Positions 54,410 through 63,116 of a stretch of 64,000 nucleotides of DNA are shown piece after piece (the first letter of the stretch is position 1; each line of letters starts with the position of its first letter). Position numbers and translations under genes: made by a program. This DNA is from Psychrobacillus sp. FSL H8-0483. Lineage in GTDB: Bacteria; Bacillota; Bacilli; Bacillales_A; Planococcaceae. The notes under the pieces were generated by a model. It had not been told where the DNA came from. It made no database searches and worked only from the letters and a program-made list of their open reading frames with translations. The DNA lies in the NCBI RefSeq assembly GCF_038637725.1, contig NZ_CP152052.1, positions 1,781,501 through 1,845,500 on the forward strand, given 5' to 3'.

Positions 54410-54970
54410 ATGAAAAAGTTTGTTTTTATATTTGGTCCACAAGCAGTTGGAAAAATGACTGTCGGACAAGAATTAGCAAAGGTAACAGGCTTAAAGTTAT
54501 TTCATAACCACATGACTATTGATTTACTAGAGCCACTCTTCGGATTTAGTCCAGAAATGTGGCGATTAACACACCTATTTCGGCAGGAAATATTTAATTC
54601 ATTTTCTAAAAGTGATCATTATGGGATGATTTTTACTAAGGTCTGGTATTTTAATAAAAAAGAGGATTGGGACGATATAGAAAATATATGTCAAACTGTA
54701 TCTTCTCAAGGGGCTGATATTTATTTCGTTGAATTAGAAGCCAACGTTGAAGAAAGGTTAAAACGAAACAAGACACCACATAGACTTGAAAATAAACCAA
54801 CTAAAAGAAACATTGAACAATCTGAACAACATTTACTGAGTACTTTAGAAAGTAGTAGGTTGAATTCTAAAATTGGTGAAATTGAAAAAGAAAATTATAT
54901 AAGAATAGATAACACTTATTTAAGTGCTGAAGCAGTCGCTCAAATAATAAAAAAAGAGTTTCAATTATAG
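54410..54970 (+). CDS. P-loop small-molecule kinase (AAA_18/shikimate-kinase-like)
   Basis: A 186-residue protein with Walker A FGPQAVGKMTVG (residues 7-18), HNHMTIDLLEPLF, and an Arg-rich lid LKRNKTPHRLENKPTKR. It resembles chloramphenicol-phosphotransferase-like or shikimate-kinase-like proteins that appear as cassettes in Bacillus; no substrate can be named. SD GGAGGAAGG fixes ATG 54410. A repeat follows two bases after the stop. Confidence 0.8.
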   Translation: MKKFVFIFGPQAVGKMTVGQELAKVTGLKLFHNHMTIDLLEPLFGFSPEMWRLTHLFRQEIFNSFSKSDHYGMIFTKVWYFNKKEDWDDIENICQTVSSQGADIYFVELEANVEERLKRNKTPHRLENKPTKRNIEQSEQHLLSTLESSRLNSKIGEIEKENYIRIDNTYLSAEAVAQIIKKEFQL

Positions 54971-54971
54971 T

Positions 54972-55068
54972 GTTATTTTTCGACTAACTGGAGCTGTATT
55001 TGAATAACATTGAGCTGTTTTATACGTCTCTGTTATCTTGTTGAACTACAGGGGCAGGTTAGTTTAAG
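54972..55068 (+). repeat. Palindromic repeat, composite copy
   Basis: Proximal copy GTTATTTTTCGACTAACTGG / AGCTGTATTTGAATAAC (arms GTTATT / AATAAC), weak GAGCTGTTTTA hairpin region, distal copy TCTTGTTGAACTACAGGGGC / AGGTTAGTTTAAG (55036-55067). It begins one base after the kinase stop codon. Confidence 0.78.
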
Positions 55069-55099
55069 TACAAATCGTTTTAAGAAAGGATAATCAGAA

Positions 55100-56206
55100 A
55101 TGAAAGATGAGGATCTTAAGAATGCCTTTGAGAAGTTAAAAATAAAAAATTTAAAGATGGAACATATTTGGAAAATTGGTGAAGGTGCTTGGCATAATGT
55201 CTATAGAATAGAAAGGAATTTTGAAGAGGACCTTGTACTAAGAATTAGGAAAAAGAATGCTTATGGGCAATTACAAGCATATAAAGAAATTGACTTGATT
55301 ACTGAATATGAATCTTCAAAAGTTTATTACCATCAGGCTAATCAGTGTTCTTTTAACATTTGTCCTCCTGTCTTTGACTATTTTCAAGAGGAATCATTAG
55401 CATTTACCGTAGAAAGTTTTATGGGTGAAGGAAAAAAACTACAATGCCTAAGCCATTATGAAGCGTTTACAATTGGAGAAAAGTTAGGAGAATTCTTTCA
55501 GGTTATGCACAGGAAAAATCCCGATATACAGGGATTTGGTAAGATTATATGGAACGGTAAACTTCTTGAAGGAAAGGTGCAACAAGAAGCTCACTATATT
55601 TGGCAAAATGATAACGACTTTTATTTAAGTATCTTACATAGTTTGACTAGTACTGATTTAACATTTAATCGTGAAAAAGTTGTAGAAAAGATTTTAAAAT
55701 TAATTGAAAACAGGCGGGAAAACCAGCAAAAGATATCATTAGTCAATCAAGATGTAACACCAGAAAATATTATATTTAATGTAGATAATGTTTCTTTAAT
55801 TGACCCATTCCCAAGCTTAGATTTTGATTTGAAATATGCTGGGTATTTTGTTTTTTGTTACAAATTCCTTCTCCCAGCCTATTCTAATGCAGCAAGATAC
55901 CGAAATCATGCTTATAATCAAAATTCTAATATTTTAAATAGAATTGCAGACGGATTTATATGCGGGTACATAAGTGATAATGTGAATTTGAATAAATGTT
56001 TACTGGACGAATACATCTTGTGGATATTATTAGAGGCTCATGAACACTTTGAAACATTAGAAGAAAGTGTATTGGACCCTAAGACACTGCAACAAATGGG
56101 TGATAAGGACATGATTAGAAATAGATTAACATTATGTTTAAACGAATTAGAAAATTTATCTTTAGATAATTCCTTCACCTTATTCAACTACAATGAAAGA
56201 ACCTAA
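55100..56206 (+). CDS. APH-superfamily phosphotransferase (long)
   Basis: A 368-residue kinase. GEGAWHNVYRIERNFEEDLV looks like a glycine-rich loop with ATP lobe, followed by the Lys-bearing LRIRKKN. The catalytic loop SLVNQDVTPENIIF has Gln-Asp in place of the usual His-Asp, and the metal motif is LIDPFPSLDFD. Both core residues (Asp, Asn, Asp) remain, but the His to Asn/Gln change makes activity uncertain. SD AAAGGA. Substrate unknown. Confidence 0.76.
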   Translation: MKDEDLKNAFEKLKIKNLKMEHIWKIGEGAWHNVYRIERNFEEDLVLRIRKKNAYGQLQAYKEIDLITEYESSKVYYHQANQCSFNICPPVFDYFQEESLAFTVESFMGEGKKLQCLSHYEAFTIGEKLGEFFQVMHRKNPDIQGFGKIIWNGKLLEGKVQQEAHYIWQNDNDFYLSILHSLTSTDLTFNREKVVEKILKLIENRRENQQKISLVNQDVTPENIIFNVDNVSLIDPFPSLDFDLKYAGYFVFCYKFLLPAYSNAARYRNHAYNQNSNILNRIADGFICGYISDNVNLNKCLLDEYILWILLEAHEHFETLEESVLDPKTLQQMGDKDMIRNRLTLCLNELENLSLDNSFTLFNYNERT

Positions 56207-56279
56207 TTTTCCATTTAAAAACTATAATTTTGACTTGGCTTTCTTGCCTGTGATAATGTCAACTTGAGGTGATAAAAAA

Positions 56280-56693
56280 ATGGCATTTCAATCCAAAAAT
56301 ATCTTTATCAATTTACCAGTGAAAAACGTGAACAAGTCCACTAACTTTTTCAAGGAGCTAGGTTTTGAGTTCAACCCACAATTCACTACTGAGGACACAG
56401 CTAGTATGATTATCAGTGACAATATCTTTGCTTTGTTAATGATTGAAGAACGTTTCAAAGAGTTTAGTAAGAAGGAAATTGTTGATATTACTTCGGCAGA
56501 AGCGATTTTCTGTTTATCAGCTGAAAGTCGGGTTCAAGTGGATGAGTTGGTAAATAAGGCACTGTCATCAGGTGGTAAATCTTCGAGTGACCCTCAAGAT
56601 CATGGATTTATGTATGTATGGGGATTTCAAGACTTGGACGGTCATTTATGGGAAGTCGCTTATATGGATGAAAGCGCAATGAATCTGGGATAA
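56280..56693 (+). CDS. VOC family protein (glyoxalase/bleomycin resistance-like)
   Basis: A 137-residue protein: NIFINLPVKNVNKSTNFFKELGFEFN start and GFQDLDGHLWEVAYMD near the end with DxDGHxWE, the typical C-terminal VOC block. It resembles the YaeR/'PhnB-like' lactoylglutathione lyase family. SD TTGAGGTGA. Substrate unknown. Confidence 0.88.
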   Translation: MAFQSKNIFINLPVKNVNKSTNFFKELGFEFNPQFTTEDTASMIISDNIFALLMIEERFKEFSKKEIVDITSAEAIFCLSAESRVQVDELVNKALSSGGKSSSDPQDHGFMYVWGFQDLDGHLWEVAYMDESAMNLG

Positions 56694-56738
56694 AATTATG
56701 GTTTTAGAGTTAGTTTATGCAGGCTTTTATTCTAAGGG

Positions 56739-56768
56739 ATGATGTCTTAACAGATATCATCTTTTTTA
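56739..56768 (+). terminator. Terminator after the VOC gene
   Basis: GATGATGTC / GATATCATC hairpin, six T. Confidence 0.82.
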
Positions 56769-56904
56769 TTTACATTTTATCCATTGTAATACGGGAAAAA
56801 AAGAAAAAGTAGACGCTATTTTTACTGATATTGATGCAGATCAATTCCCGGTTTTTACCGTCATACACGGTGAGAGTATATGGGTACTCACAAAAATAAG
56901 AAGC

Positions 56905-56953
56905 GGGCTGTCCCAAATGTCGATAAATTGATTGGCAAAGGAACAGCCCTTTA
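56905..56953. terminator. Hairpin downstream of the minus-strand gene
   Basis: GGGCTGTCCC / GGAACAGCCC stem with 25-base loop; the T-tract is weak. It lies 37 bases after the stop of the 56990-57334 gene. Confidence 0.5.
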
Positions 56954-56989
56954 ATACCTATTTTAACTTCTAATAACTCATATAAGAGA

Positions 56990-57334
56990 CTAAAGTATCT
57001 GTACTAATTCTGAGTGCAAAACCCGTTGAGCAGTAATGACAACACCTGATGCTGTTCTTCCATATGAAGAATATAACCCACCGGTTTGATTCGGAACAAT
57101 TTCAACTTCATATTGAGCAGCTCCTATTTGTAAACTAAGGGTTACAAAAGCAGAAGCATTAGCACCTACGATAAAGTTTGCCGATGAAATTAATTGTCTG
57201 GTACCATTAAGTCTAAAAACTCTGGCTACTCCTGAAAGTACACCTCCAGTACGATTGAGGATTTTAACTCGAACGTTAGTTGCATTAGCAGGTTGATTTC
57301 CTGTGTTTTCAATTGGTCCAGTTGTTAAAGGCAT
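56990..57334 (-). CDS. Beta-rich protein of unknown function
   Basis: A 114-residue protein with no signal peptide: MPLTTGPIENTGNQPANATN start, alternating beta strands, and a C-terminus GRTASGVVITAQRVLHSELV. SD GAGGAGG precedes the ATG. I recall unnamed Bacillus proteins with the same MPLTTGP start and QRV-H-EL end, but no function. Its Ser/Asn/Thr-rich beta pattern would suit a spore-surface or capsid-like role (speculation). Confidence 0.65.
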   Translation of the reverse strand: MPLTTGPIENTGNQPANATNVRVKILNRTGGVLSGVARVFRLNGTRQLISSANFIVGANASAFVTLSLQIGAAQYEVEIVPNQTGGLYSSYGRTASGVVITAQRVLHSELVQIL

Positions 57335-57685
57335 TTAAAATACACCTCCTCGTAATGCAAGATTTATAATCTGCAGATTATCTAATCATTGTATTCATTA
57401 ATCTATTCATGCTCTAAACAAGATTAATTAATTTGTTGTAAATTAGTGTAAATCGAAGCAATTTGAAAAATATTAGGGCCAAAACGGTCAGACAAGAAAG
57501 ATTTCTAATGGAATTTGCAAACTGGCATAAGCCAAAAACTGAATACTTGTTAGTAATCTAATAGTAGATGCTGTCACACTAAAATCTGTCATCAACTGAT
57601 CCGAAAGCTAAGGAGGAAATTCTATCTAAATGTCGAACTGAATAATTTAAGTTTAGGTTAAAAAAATAATTTTTAGGAGGTAATT
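57335..57685. other. 350-base gap
   Basis: Contains a short perfect palindrome TAATCTGCAGATTA (57368-57381). A stretch reading EFANWHKPKTEYLLVI then stop (57509-57560) may be a relic but cannot be assigned. Ends with SD TTAGGAGG of the Nudix relic. Confidence 0.4.
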
Positions 57686-57841
57686 ATGAGGTATATAGAG
57701 GATTTACCCAAATTTGTTGGAAATCAACCTCTGATATTAGTCGGAGTAGCGGTTGCTGTTGTTAATGAAAGTGGGGAATTCTTATTACAAAAACGAGCAG
57801 ATGGACTATGGGGAGTTGGTTTATGTCCGAAGATGAATTAA
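57686..57841 (+). pseudogene. Nudix hydrolase N-terminal relic
   Basis: ATG after TTAGGAGG opens 51 codons: VGVAVAVVNESGEFLLQKRA then DGLWGVG is the start of a Nudix domain, but the Nudix box (GGxxExxE) is missing. The frame ends at TAA 57839. A different coding end begins at ATG 57823 (SEDELRRVMTEVEKIGQ, stop, FGPHIPNLFK), so two gene ends appear fused by a deletion. Confidence 0.7.
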
Positions 57842-57923
57842 GACGTGTAATGACTGAAGTAGAGAAAATCGGTCAATAATTTGGTCCTCATATTCCAAAT
57901 TTGTTTAAATAACACATGGATGT

Positions 57924-57959
57924 TGTCTGTGAACTAACGAACGTGTTACTTAAATAAGG
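57924..57959 (+). repeat. Palindromic repeat, short copy
   Basis: TTGTCTGTGAACTAACGAACG / TGTTACTTAAATAAGG; worn but same orientation. Confidence 0.65.
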
Positions 57960-58006
57960 TCTATTTCTTGTTATATAACTAAAAATATATCTTAGGAGGT
58001 TCTTAA

Positions 58007-58423
58007 ATGGACAACTCATTTCGAACGTTTCTTGATACGTATTTAGATGTTTGGAGAAGCTCATCTTTAGCGGAATTAAAAGACTTGATATCTCAAAACT
58101 ATGAATCAAGAGAGATAACAAGTGGAGATATCGTTGACTTTGCTTATGAAGAATCAGTAAATGGATGGGAACAGGGTTTTAATTTTGTTAAAGGAAACAA
58201 TGCTCAATGGAATATAGAGGTAATTTCGATTCTTCCTTTGAGAGAAGATGAAACTATGGTTATTTTATCAGCCACTATCCTCATTCAAGGAAAGAGTTTA
58301 GAAACAGCAAATTTATTCTTTCAAACGTTCAAAAGATATGGCACAAATGATTGGAAATTAATAAGAAGTTATATAGAAGCAGGAATTCCTAATGTTAATA
58401 TAAAGAGCTTTCTAATCAACTAG
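58007..58423 (+). CDS. SnoaL/NTF2-like family protein
   Basis: A 138-residue alpha+beta protein. FLDTYLDVWRSSSLAELKDL with later AYEESVNGWEQGF, and beta strands ending in DWKLIRSYIEAG, resemble DUF4440/SnoaL-type cone folds. No catalytic residues can be named. SD TTAGGAGG. Single-gene unit. Confidence 0.6.
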   Translation: MDNSFRTFLDTYLDVWRSSSLAELKDLISQNYESREITSGDIVDFAYEESVNGWEQGFNFVKGNNAQWNIEVISILPLREDETMVILSATILIQGKSLETANLFFQTFKRYGTNDWKLIRSYIEAGIPNVNIKSFLIN

Positions 58424-58513
58424 TGGCGTAAGTTACATTGTGACGGGATTTTAGAAGGAGAGAAATAAATAGAGAATCAATAATTATTAATTTTATTAAA
58501 AGGAGAGAATAGA

Positions 58514-58933
58514 ATGAGTGAAAAATTATGGAGGGTTGGAACTACTTATATTCCAGTAGTCAATGTAGAACTATCTTCTAACTGGTATGTGAACAAATTG
58601 GGAGCAGAATTGAGCTATAAAGACGAAGACAAAGCAATTCTTGATCTTGCAAACCAAAGTGTTTTTCTTGTTAAAGCTAATGATAATCAAAGTGCCAATT
58701 TTTATGATATTCACGGTGTAGAGCGTTTTTCTATCACATTTGAAGTTAATGGAATACATGCTTTAGAAGCTATACATAAAGAGTTTATAGATAAAGATAT
58801 TAGAATTGGAGAAATAGAAAATAGAGGACATGCTGGAAGGAACTTTGTATTCTACGATTTAGATGGCAATAAATTTGACATATGGAGCGAATTAAGTCCA
58901 ACTTTCAAAGAAAAATATCAGATATTTGAATAG
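58514..58933 (+). CDS. VOC family protein
   Basis: A 139-residue protein: GTTYIPVVNVELSSNWYVNKLGAEL start, RFSITFEVNGIHALEAIHKEF and GRNFVFYDLDGNKFDIWSEL near the end, with DxDGNKFDIW, the VOC C-terminal block (Asp where Glu is usual). Probably glyoxalase/dioxygenase-like; substrate unknown. SD AAAGGAGAG. Confidence 0.87.
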   Translation: MSEKLWRVGTTYIPVVNVELSSNWYVNKLGAELSYKDEDKAILDLANQSVFLVKANDNQSANFYDIHGVERFSITFEVNGIHALEAIHKEFIDKDIRIGEIENRGHAGRNFVFYDLDGNKFDIWSELSPTFKEKYQIFE

Positions 58934-59062
58934 GAAGTAAAGGTGTTGGTTTGTGACAATGGATTGATTCTTAAAATTGGAGAATTCAAGAGACATCCAT
59001 TAACCAAGTAAAGTAGTTCGAAATAGCATTTAAAATATTTATACAAACTATGGAGGATGTAC

Positions 59063-59275
59063 ATGAAATTAGATTGCTTACACGCCCATCATTCCAATAT
59101 AGCATAAATAGAAACCGCATTAGAACCTTTTGATATAGAATTAGTTCATTTTGTGGATCCAGTCATGAATTGGGTTACTCATGATGATGGCTTTGAACAA
59201 GTAAATGCAGAGCACAAAGTAAAAGAACAAATGGAATGGATGGCGAAATGCAATGAAGAAATGTACTTAATCTAA
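59063..59275 (+). pseudogene. Truncated gene with internal stop, ending in a repeat
   Basis: ATG after TGGAGGATG: KLDCLHAHHSNIA, TAA at 59105-59107, then IETALEPFDIELVHFVDP, HDDGFEQVNAEHKVKEQMEW. It resembles the N-terminus of unnamed Bacillus aspartate/glutamate-racemase-like proteins (LHAHHSNI, HFVDPGL; from memory). The frame leaves the family after KCNE and terminates in the TAA of a palindromic repeat, so the repeat marks where the rest was lost. Confidence 0.65.
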
Positions 59276-59297
59276 CGAGCGGGTTAGTAGAATAAGA
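59265..59297 (+). repeat. Palindromic repeat at the truncation point of the preceding relic
   Basis: ACTTAATCTAACGAGC / GGGTTAGTAGAATAAG; overlaps the last codons of the relic. Confidence 0.72.
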
Positions 59298-59371
59298 AGA
59301 TAATTACTTTTTCTTTTTACAGTATAATTAAATAATAATTTATACACTTAGTATGAAAGTGAGTGAAACTT

Positions 59372-60145
59372 TTGAGATTTGTTTTTGATTTAGATGGAAC
59401 AGTTTGTTTTAAAGGGCAACCAATATCTAACAGGATACTTCATTCATTGTCAGAGTTGACGGAAGTGGGTATTGAAGTCATTTTCGCATCTGCCAGACCC
59501 ATACGAGATATGCTACCTGTCATAGACGAAGCGTTTCATCATTATACAATGATTGGGGGAAATGGCTCTTTAATATCAAAAGAAGGAAAAGTAATCAAAT
59601 CCAATTCGTTTTCAACAAATGAAATTAATGAAATAAAGAATTTTATTAATCAATATAATGCTACTTATCTAATAGATGGTGATTGGGACTATGCTTATAC
59701 TGGCTCAGAAGCGCACCCTATACTTCAAAATTTAGACCCTGCAAAATTAGCGAAAATGGTTAGTTTAGAATCTCTTGATTCAGTAGTTAAAGTTCTGTTT
59801 CTAACCTCAAATAATATGGATGAATTAGCAGAAAAACTTTCAAAACTTAATGTTTATGTAAATAAACATAGTAACGAGAATGTACTTGATATCAGCCCAA
59901 GTGGGATAAATAAATGGAGTGCATTAAAGACTCTTGGGGTAAAAGAAAATACATATATCGCTTTTGGGAACGATGCGAATGATATATCAATGTTTGAAAA
60001 CGCATTGCATACAGTTATGATTGGCTATCACGAACAGTTAGCTCCTTTTGCAAAAGAGACTATTTCATTGAGTGGGGATTACGAACAGGAAATCGAAGGA
60101 AAAATACTTACTCTTTCAAAGGAATATAGACCAATCCAAGTATAG
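59372..60145 (+). CDS. Cof-type HAD phosphatase
   Basis: A 257-residue HAD phosphatase with a C2 cap. Motif I FVFDLDGTVC, motif II FASARP, motif III Lys in SGINKWSAL, motif IV AFGNDANDISMF. Cof/YbjI enzymes dephosphorylate sugar or nucleotide phosphates. The TTG at 59372 is preferred (about 11 bases after GAAAGTGAG; RFVFDLDGT is a normal start); a GTG at 59363 is the alternative. Confidence 0.87.
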   Translation: MRFVFDLDGTVCFKGQPISNRILHSLSELTEVGIEVIFASARPIRDMLPVIDEAFHHYTMIGGNGSLISKEGKVIKSNSFSTNEINEIKNFINQYNATYLIDGDWDYAYTGSEAHPILQNLDPAKLAKMVSLESLDSVVKVLFLTSNNMDELAEKLSKLNVYVNKHSNENVLDISPSGINKWSALKTLGVKENTYIAFGNDANDISMFENALHTVMIGYHEQLAPFAKETISLSGDYEQEIEGKILTLSKEYRPIQV

Positions 60146-60146
60146 T

Positions 60147-60181
60147 TCTTCTTTCACTAACGAGTGCGTTAGTTCTATAAC
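60147..60181 (+). repeat. Palindromic repeat, short copy
   Basis: CTTCTTTCACTAACGAGTGC / GTTAGTTCTATAAC, one base after the HAD gene stop. Confidence 0.7.
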
Positions 60182-60224
60182 TATCTCATTGTTTTCATGC
60201 GAGAATTAAGGGAGGTTTGAAAAG

Positions 60225-60800
60225 ATGGATGAAAAAAATATCAACCTTACAGAAGTATACTCTAGCAATCAAAATTATTGGTCATCCACAGACACAATCC
60301 ATTGTGACCTACTTACCATTAAAGATATTGTCTATAATCCGTGCGGATTTGATTGCTCACTACCAGTTTTAGAATCACAAAATGCTGAATATGGGGCATA
60401 TGTATTTAATTTGAATTCTTTATCCATTAGATTTCGTGTAGCTAAAATCACCCCTAAAAAGGTTGGACAATTTGTGACTTTATGGGAAAGAATTGGGGAT
60501 GGCTCAATCCAACCATATGACATTTCAGAACCAGTCGATTTCTACGTTATTAGTACACGTAATGATGATATATTTGGTCAGTTTATATTTCCTAAAACTG
60601 TACTTTCTGATCAGGGGATATTATCCAATGAAGGTAAAGGTGGTAAACGCGCAATACGTGTTTATCCACCTTGGGACAAGCCTACAAGCCGTCAGGCTAA
60701 AAAAACTCAGACATGGCAGTTGGAATATTTCCTTGAGACAGCTGTAAATAGAGAAATAGATTGTGTTCGTGCTCATAAACTTTATTATAACCAATCGTAA
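60225..60800 (+). CDS. MepB family protein
   Basis: A 191-residue soluble protein. CGFDCSLPVLESQNAEYGAY, SIRFRVAKITPKKVGQFVTL and RAIRVYPPWDKPTSRQAKKT with QTWQLEYFLE identify the MepB family, first seen in the S. aureus mepRAB operon. Function unknown. SD GGGAGG. Here it stands as a lone cassette without mepR or mepA. Confidence 0.88.
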   Translation: MDEKNINLTEVYSSNQNYWSSTDTIHCDLLTIKDIVYNPCGFDCSLPVLESQNAEYGAYVFNLNSLSIRFRVAKITPKKVGQFVTLWERIGDGSIQPYDISEPVDFYVISTRNDDIFGQFIFPKTVLSDQGILSNEGKGGKRAIRVYPPWDKPTSRQAKKTQTWQLEYFLETAVNREIDCVRAHKLYYNQS

Positions 60801-60878
60801 TTTCATGTTTTTCATTATTATTATATACAAATTTGGTTTATAAAAAGAGGACTTTCTAAGTATGAAGATATATTTCTT

Positions 60879-60974
60879 CTTATTGAGCTACCATGGAAGA
60901 ACGTAATTTTCTTCCATATTCTGTGGTGAAGCAGGGCTTCATGGAAGGCTAACGGGGCAGTTTAGTTCAACTAG
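60879..60974 (+). repeat. Palindromic repeat, best-kept long form
   Basis: 96 bp. Outer arms CTTATTGAGCTA / TAGTTCAACTAG. Hairpin I ATGGAAGAA / TTTCTTCCAT (60893-60917). Hairpin II TGAAGC / GCTTCA (60927-60941). Then GGCTAACGGGGCAG. CTTCCAT (60911-60917) could instead pair with ATGGAAG (60941-60947), so two folds compete. Confidence 0.85.
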
Positions 60975-61118
60975 CAGGTATAGAGAACATTAATCTTAAG
61001 TGGGATTAATGATTTATTTCGTTTAATAGATAGAATGGACAAATGTCCTTTCTTTTATTAATTAATACATATTACTATTAATGACAGGAAAGATGATTGT
61101 TAGGTGCAGAGTGTCGAC

Positions 61119-61156
61119 AAAGGGTTTCGGAATGGCCACATTCCGAAACCCTTTTT
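61119..61156. terminator. Bidirectional terminator
   Basis: Perfect 16-bp stem AAAGGGTTTCGGAATG / CATTCCGAAACCCTTT, 4-base loop; serves the minus-strand EamA gene and the array side. Confidence 0.93.
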
Positions 61157-61204
61157 GGCAAGATTGGATTTTGTTATTCTAATAGGGGTCCTATTAGAAG
61201 TTGA

Positions 61205-62122
61205 TCAAGCTTGAAAGCTTTGTTTAGCGAATACATTTTGTTTTGCATGAACCTTTCTTTTGAGGTACGAGAATAAAAAACAACCTGTTATTACAATTGC
61301 ACTTCCTATTCCTTGTATCCAGGTCATTTGTTCTCCTAAAAATAAAAAAGCTAAAATTGCTGTAAAAATCGGATTAAAACTTAAAAAAACACCTGAAGTA
61401 GTGGAGCCTAATTTTTGAATACAAATATTCCAAAGGACCATACATACTACTGTTGAGATAACGCCTGTATATAACATTGCACCTATAAAAGAAAGATTAA
61501 TATTTGAAACAGTAAAATCAGGAAAGCTCAGAGGCAGTAGTACCATTAGTCCAAAAATAGCTGAGTATAAAATAGACATCAAAGGTGAAGTCTTTGTCAT
61601 TGCCCACTTGCTGCAAATCGTATATATTCCCCATACACATACAGCAGCAATCATCCATAAATCTCCTGTATTAAAATCCAATGAAAGCAAATAGACTACT
61701 TTCCCATTTGAAAGTACAAGTATCACACCTAAAAGTGAAAATATCATTGAAATAATTTGCAGGAAATTAATTTTTTCTTTTAAAAATAAAATAGAAAAAA
61801 CAGCGATTGAAATCATATTTAACGTAGAGATTAAGCTGACATTTGTCGCAGTTGTTTGCTCTAATGCTAAAAATTGCAAGATGTTAAATAGAACAACACC
61901 TGTTAATCCCATTAAAAACAAAGGAAGTATTGCATTTCGTGGCGGCAGAATTTTTTTTTCTTTCCACCAAACAAGAGGGAACAGGCAAAGGACTGCAATG
62001 ATCCACCTTAAAGTCGTTAAGGTCATCGGTGAAGAATGTTCAACAAGAGATTTACTAACAACAAAATTCCCTGCCCAAAATAAACATGTTAAAAGTAATA
62101 AGACATAATACTTAAATGACAT
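61205..62122 (-). CDS. EamA/DMT-family permease
   Basis: A 305-residue protein with ten membrane helices formed by two EamA repeats (first: FWAGNFVVSKSLVEHSSP; second: GDLWMIAAVCVWGIYTICSKW). Family members export amino acids and metabolites. The start is ATG 62122, ten bases after SD AAGGAG; a TTG at 62143 would contain the SD. It is divergent from an Lrp-type regulator 240 bases away that probably controls it. Confidence 0.92.
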   Translation of the reverse strand: MSFKYYVLLLLTCLFWAGNFVVSKSLVEHSSPMTLTTLRWIIAVLCLFPLVWWKEKKILPPRNAILPLFLMGLTGVVLFNILQFLALEQTTATNVSLISTLNMISIAVFSILFLKEKINFLQIISMIFSLLGVILVLSNGKVVYLLSLDFNTGDLWMIAAVCVWGIYTICSKWAMTKTSPLMSILYSAIFGLMVLLPLSFPDFTVSNINLSFIGAMLYTGVISTVVCMVLWNICIQKLGSTTSGVFLSFNPIFTAILAFLFLGEQMTWIQGIGSAIVITGCFLFSYLKRKVHAKQNVFAKQSFQA

Positions 62123-62363
62123 ATCCTTTATCTCCTTCTTCAAATTTCACCGATCCAGGTACTGCCCTTTAAGCCGTATGCACGATGAGTTTTAATGAGC
62201 TATAAATAATTTTAACATTTTCCTTTCATTATCAGTATTTCTTTCTGTATAATGAGGTAAATTCGAAATAATGATAATAATTCTTAGGTGCTTACAAAAT
62301 TTTATTTCGTTTTCATGTTTATTTCTTTTGAATTTTTGAAGAATAGAAGGGGAGTGAGAATCA
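62123..62363. promoter_or_regulatory. Divergent control region between eamA and lrp-like genes
   Basis: 240 AT-rich bases. Lrp-type proteins usually bind several loose AT-rich sites; inverted words GAAATAATGATAATAATTC (62264-62282) and AAATTTTATTTCG (62297-62309) are candidates. No core promoter was assigned with confidence. Confidence 0.45.
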
Positions 62364-62852
62364 GTGGAATCAATCGTTAGTAAAATACTTGATGATCTTG
62401 ATATTAAAATCTTAGATATTCTCCAAAAAGGAGCACAGATAAGCAATTCTGAAATTGCTAAACGGGTTAATTTATCTCCACCCGCAACTCACGCACGGAT
62501 CAAAAGATTAGAAAATGAAGGATATATTAATCAGCATGTGGCGATATTAAATCAAGAGAAGCTTGGATTTGATTTATTATCTATTATTTTTATTAGTACG
62601 AACATTCACCAATCTGAGAAGCTGAAATTCTTGGAGGAAGCATTAAAGTCTATGCCAGAGGTTTTGGAGTGTCATTGCTTAACGGGAGAATATGATTATC
62701 TTCTAAAGGTGGCAAATAAAAACCGCAGGGAATTGGAGAGCTTTATAAGAAAATTAAATAAACTTGGCATCACACGTATTCAAACTAGCTTAGTACTAAG
62801 GGAAATTAAGTATTCGACAGTTTTACCCATTTCCCCAAATCACCAAAATTGA
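62364..62852 (+). CDS. Lrp/AsnC family transcriptional regulator
   Basis: A 162-residue protein. The helix-turn-helix is ISNSEIAKRVNLSPPATHARIKRLENEGYI (residues about 25-54), and a RAM/AsnC effector domain follows (LECHCLTGEYDYLLKV). It starts with GTG 62364 after SD AAGGGGAGTG. By divergence it probably senses an amino acid and controls the EamA permease. Confidence 0.92.
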   Translation: MESIVSKILDDLDIKILDILQKGAQISNSEIAKRVNLSPPATHARIKRLENEGYINQHVAILNQEKLGFDLLSIIFISTNIHQSEKLKFLEEALKSMPEVLECHCLTGEYDYLLKVANKNRRELESFIRKLNKLGITRIQTSLVLREIKYSTVLPISPNHQN

Positions 62853-62878
62853 TAATAGGTCCAAACAAGAATAGAAAG

Positions 62879-62915
62879 AGGCTGTCCAATATTTTCACTA
62901 TTGGACAGCCTTTTC
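62879..62915 (+). terminator. Terminator of the Lrp-like gene
   Basis: AGGCTGTCCAATA / TATTGGACAGCCT stem with TTTT tail. Confidence 0.88.
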
Positions 62916-63030
62916 CATATTCAGATATAGTGTCACCGTTTGTATAACCACAATTTCATATAATAAATAAATATTGTGTTTTTATATGAAAGGCTTTATT
63001 ACTTTATAGTTGAAAGTTTGTGAAGTATTA

Positions 63031-63065
63031 CACTTAAACTAACGAAGCAGGTTAGTTGAACAAGA
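63031..63065 (+). repeat. Palindromic repeat, well-kept short copy
   Basis: CACTTAAACTAACGAAGCAG / GTTAGTTGAACAAG; core arms CTAAC / GTTAG perfect. Confidence 0.82.
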
Positions 63066-63116
63066 ATATTGTCTTATCATAAGGAAATACTACCTTTAAA
63101 ATTAGGTAGGGATTAG

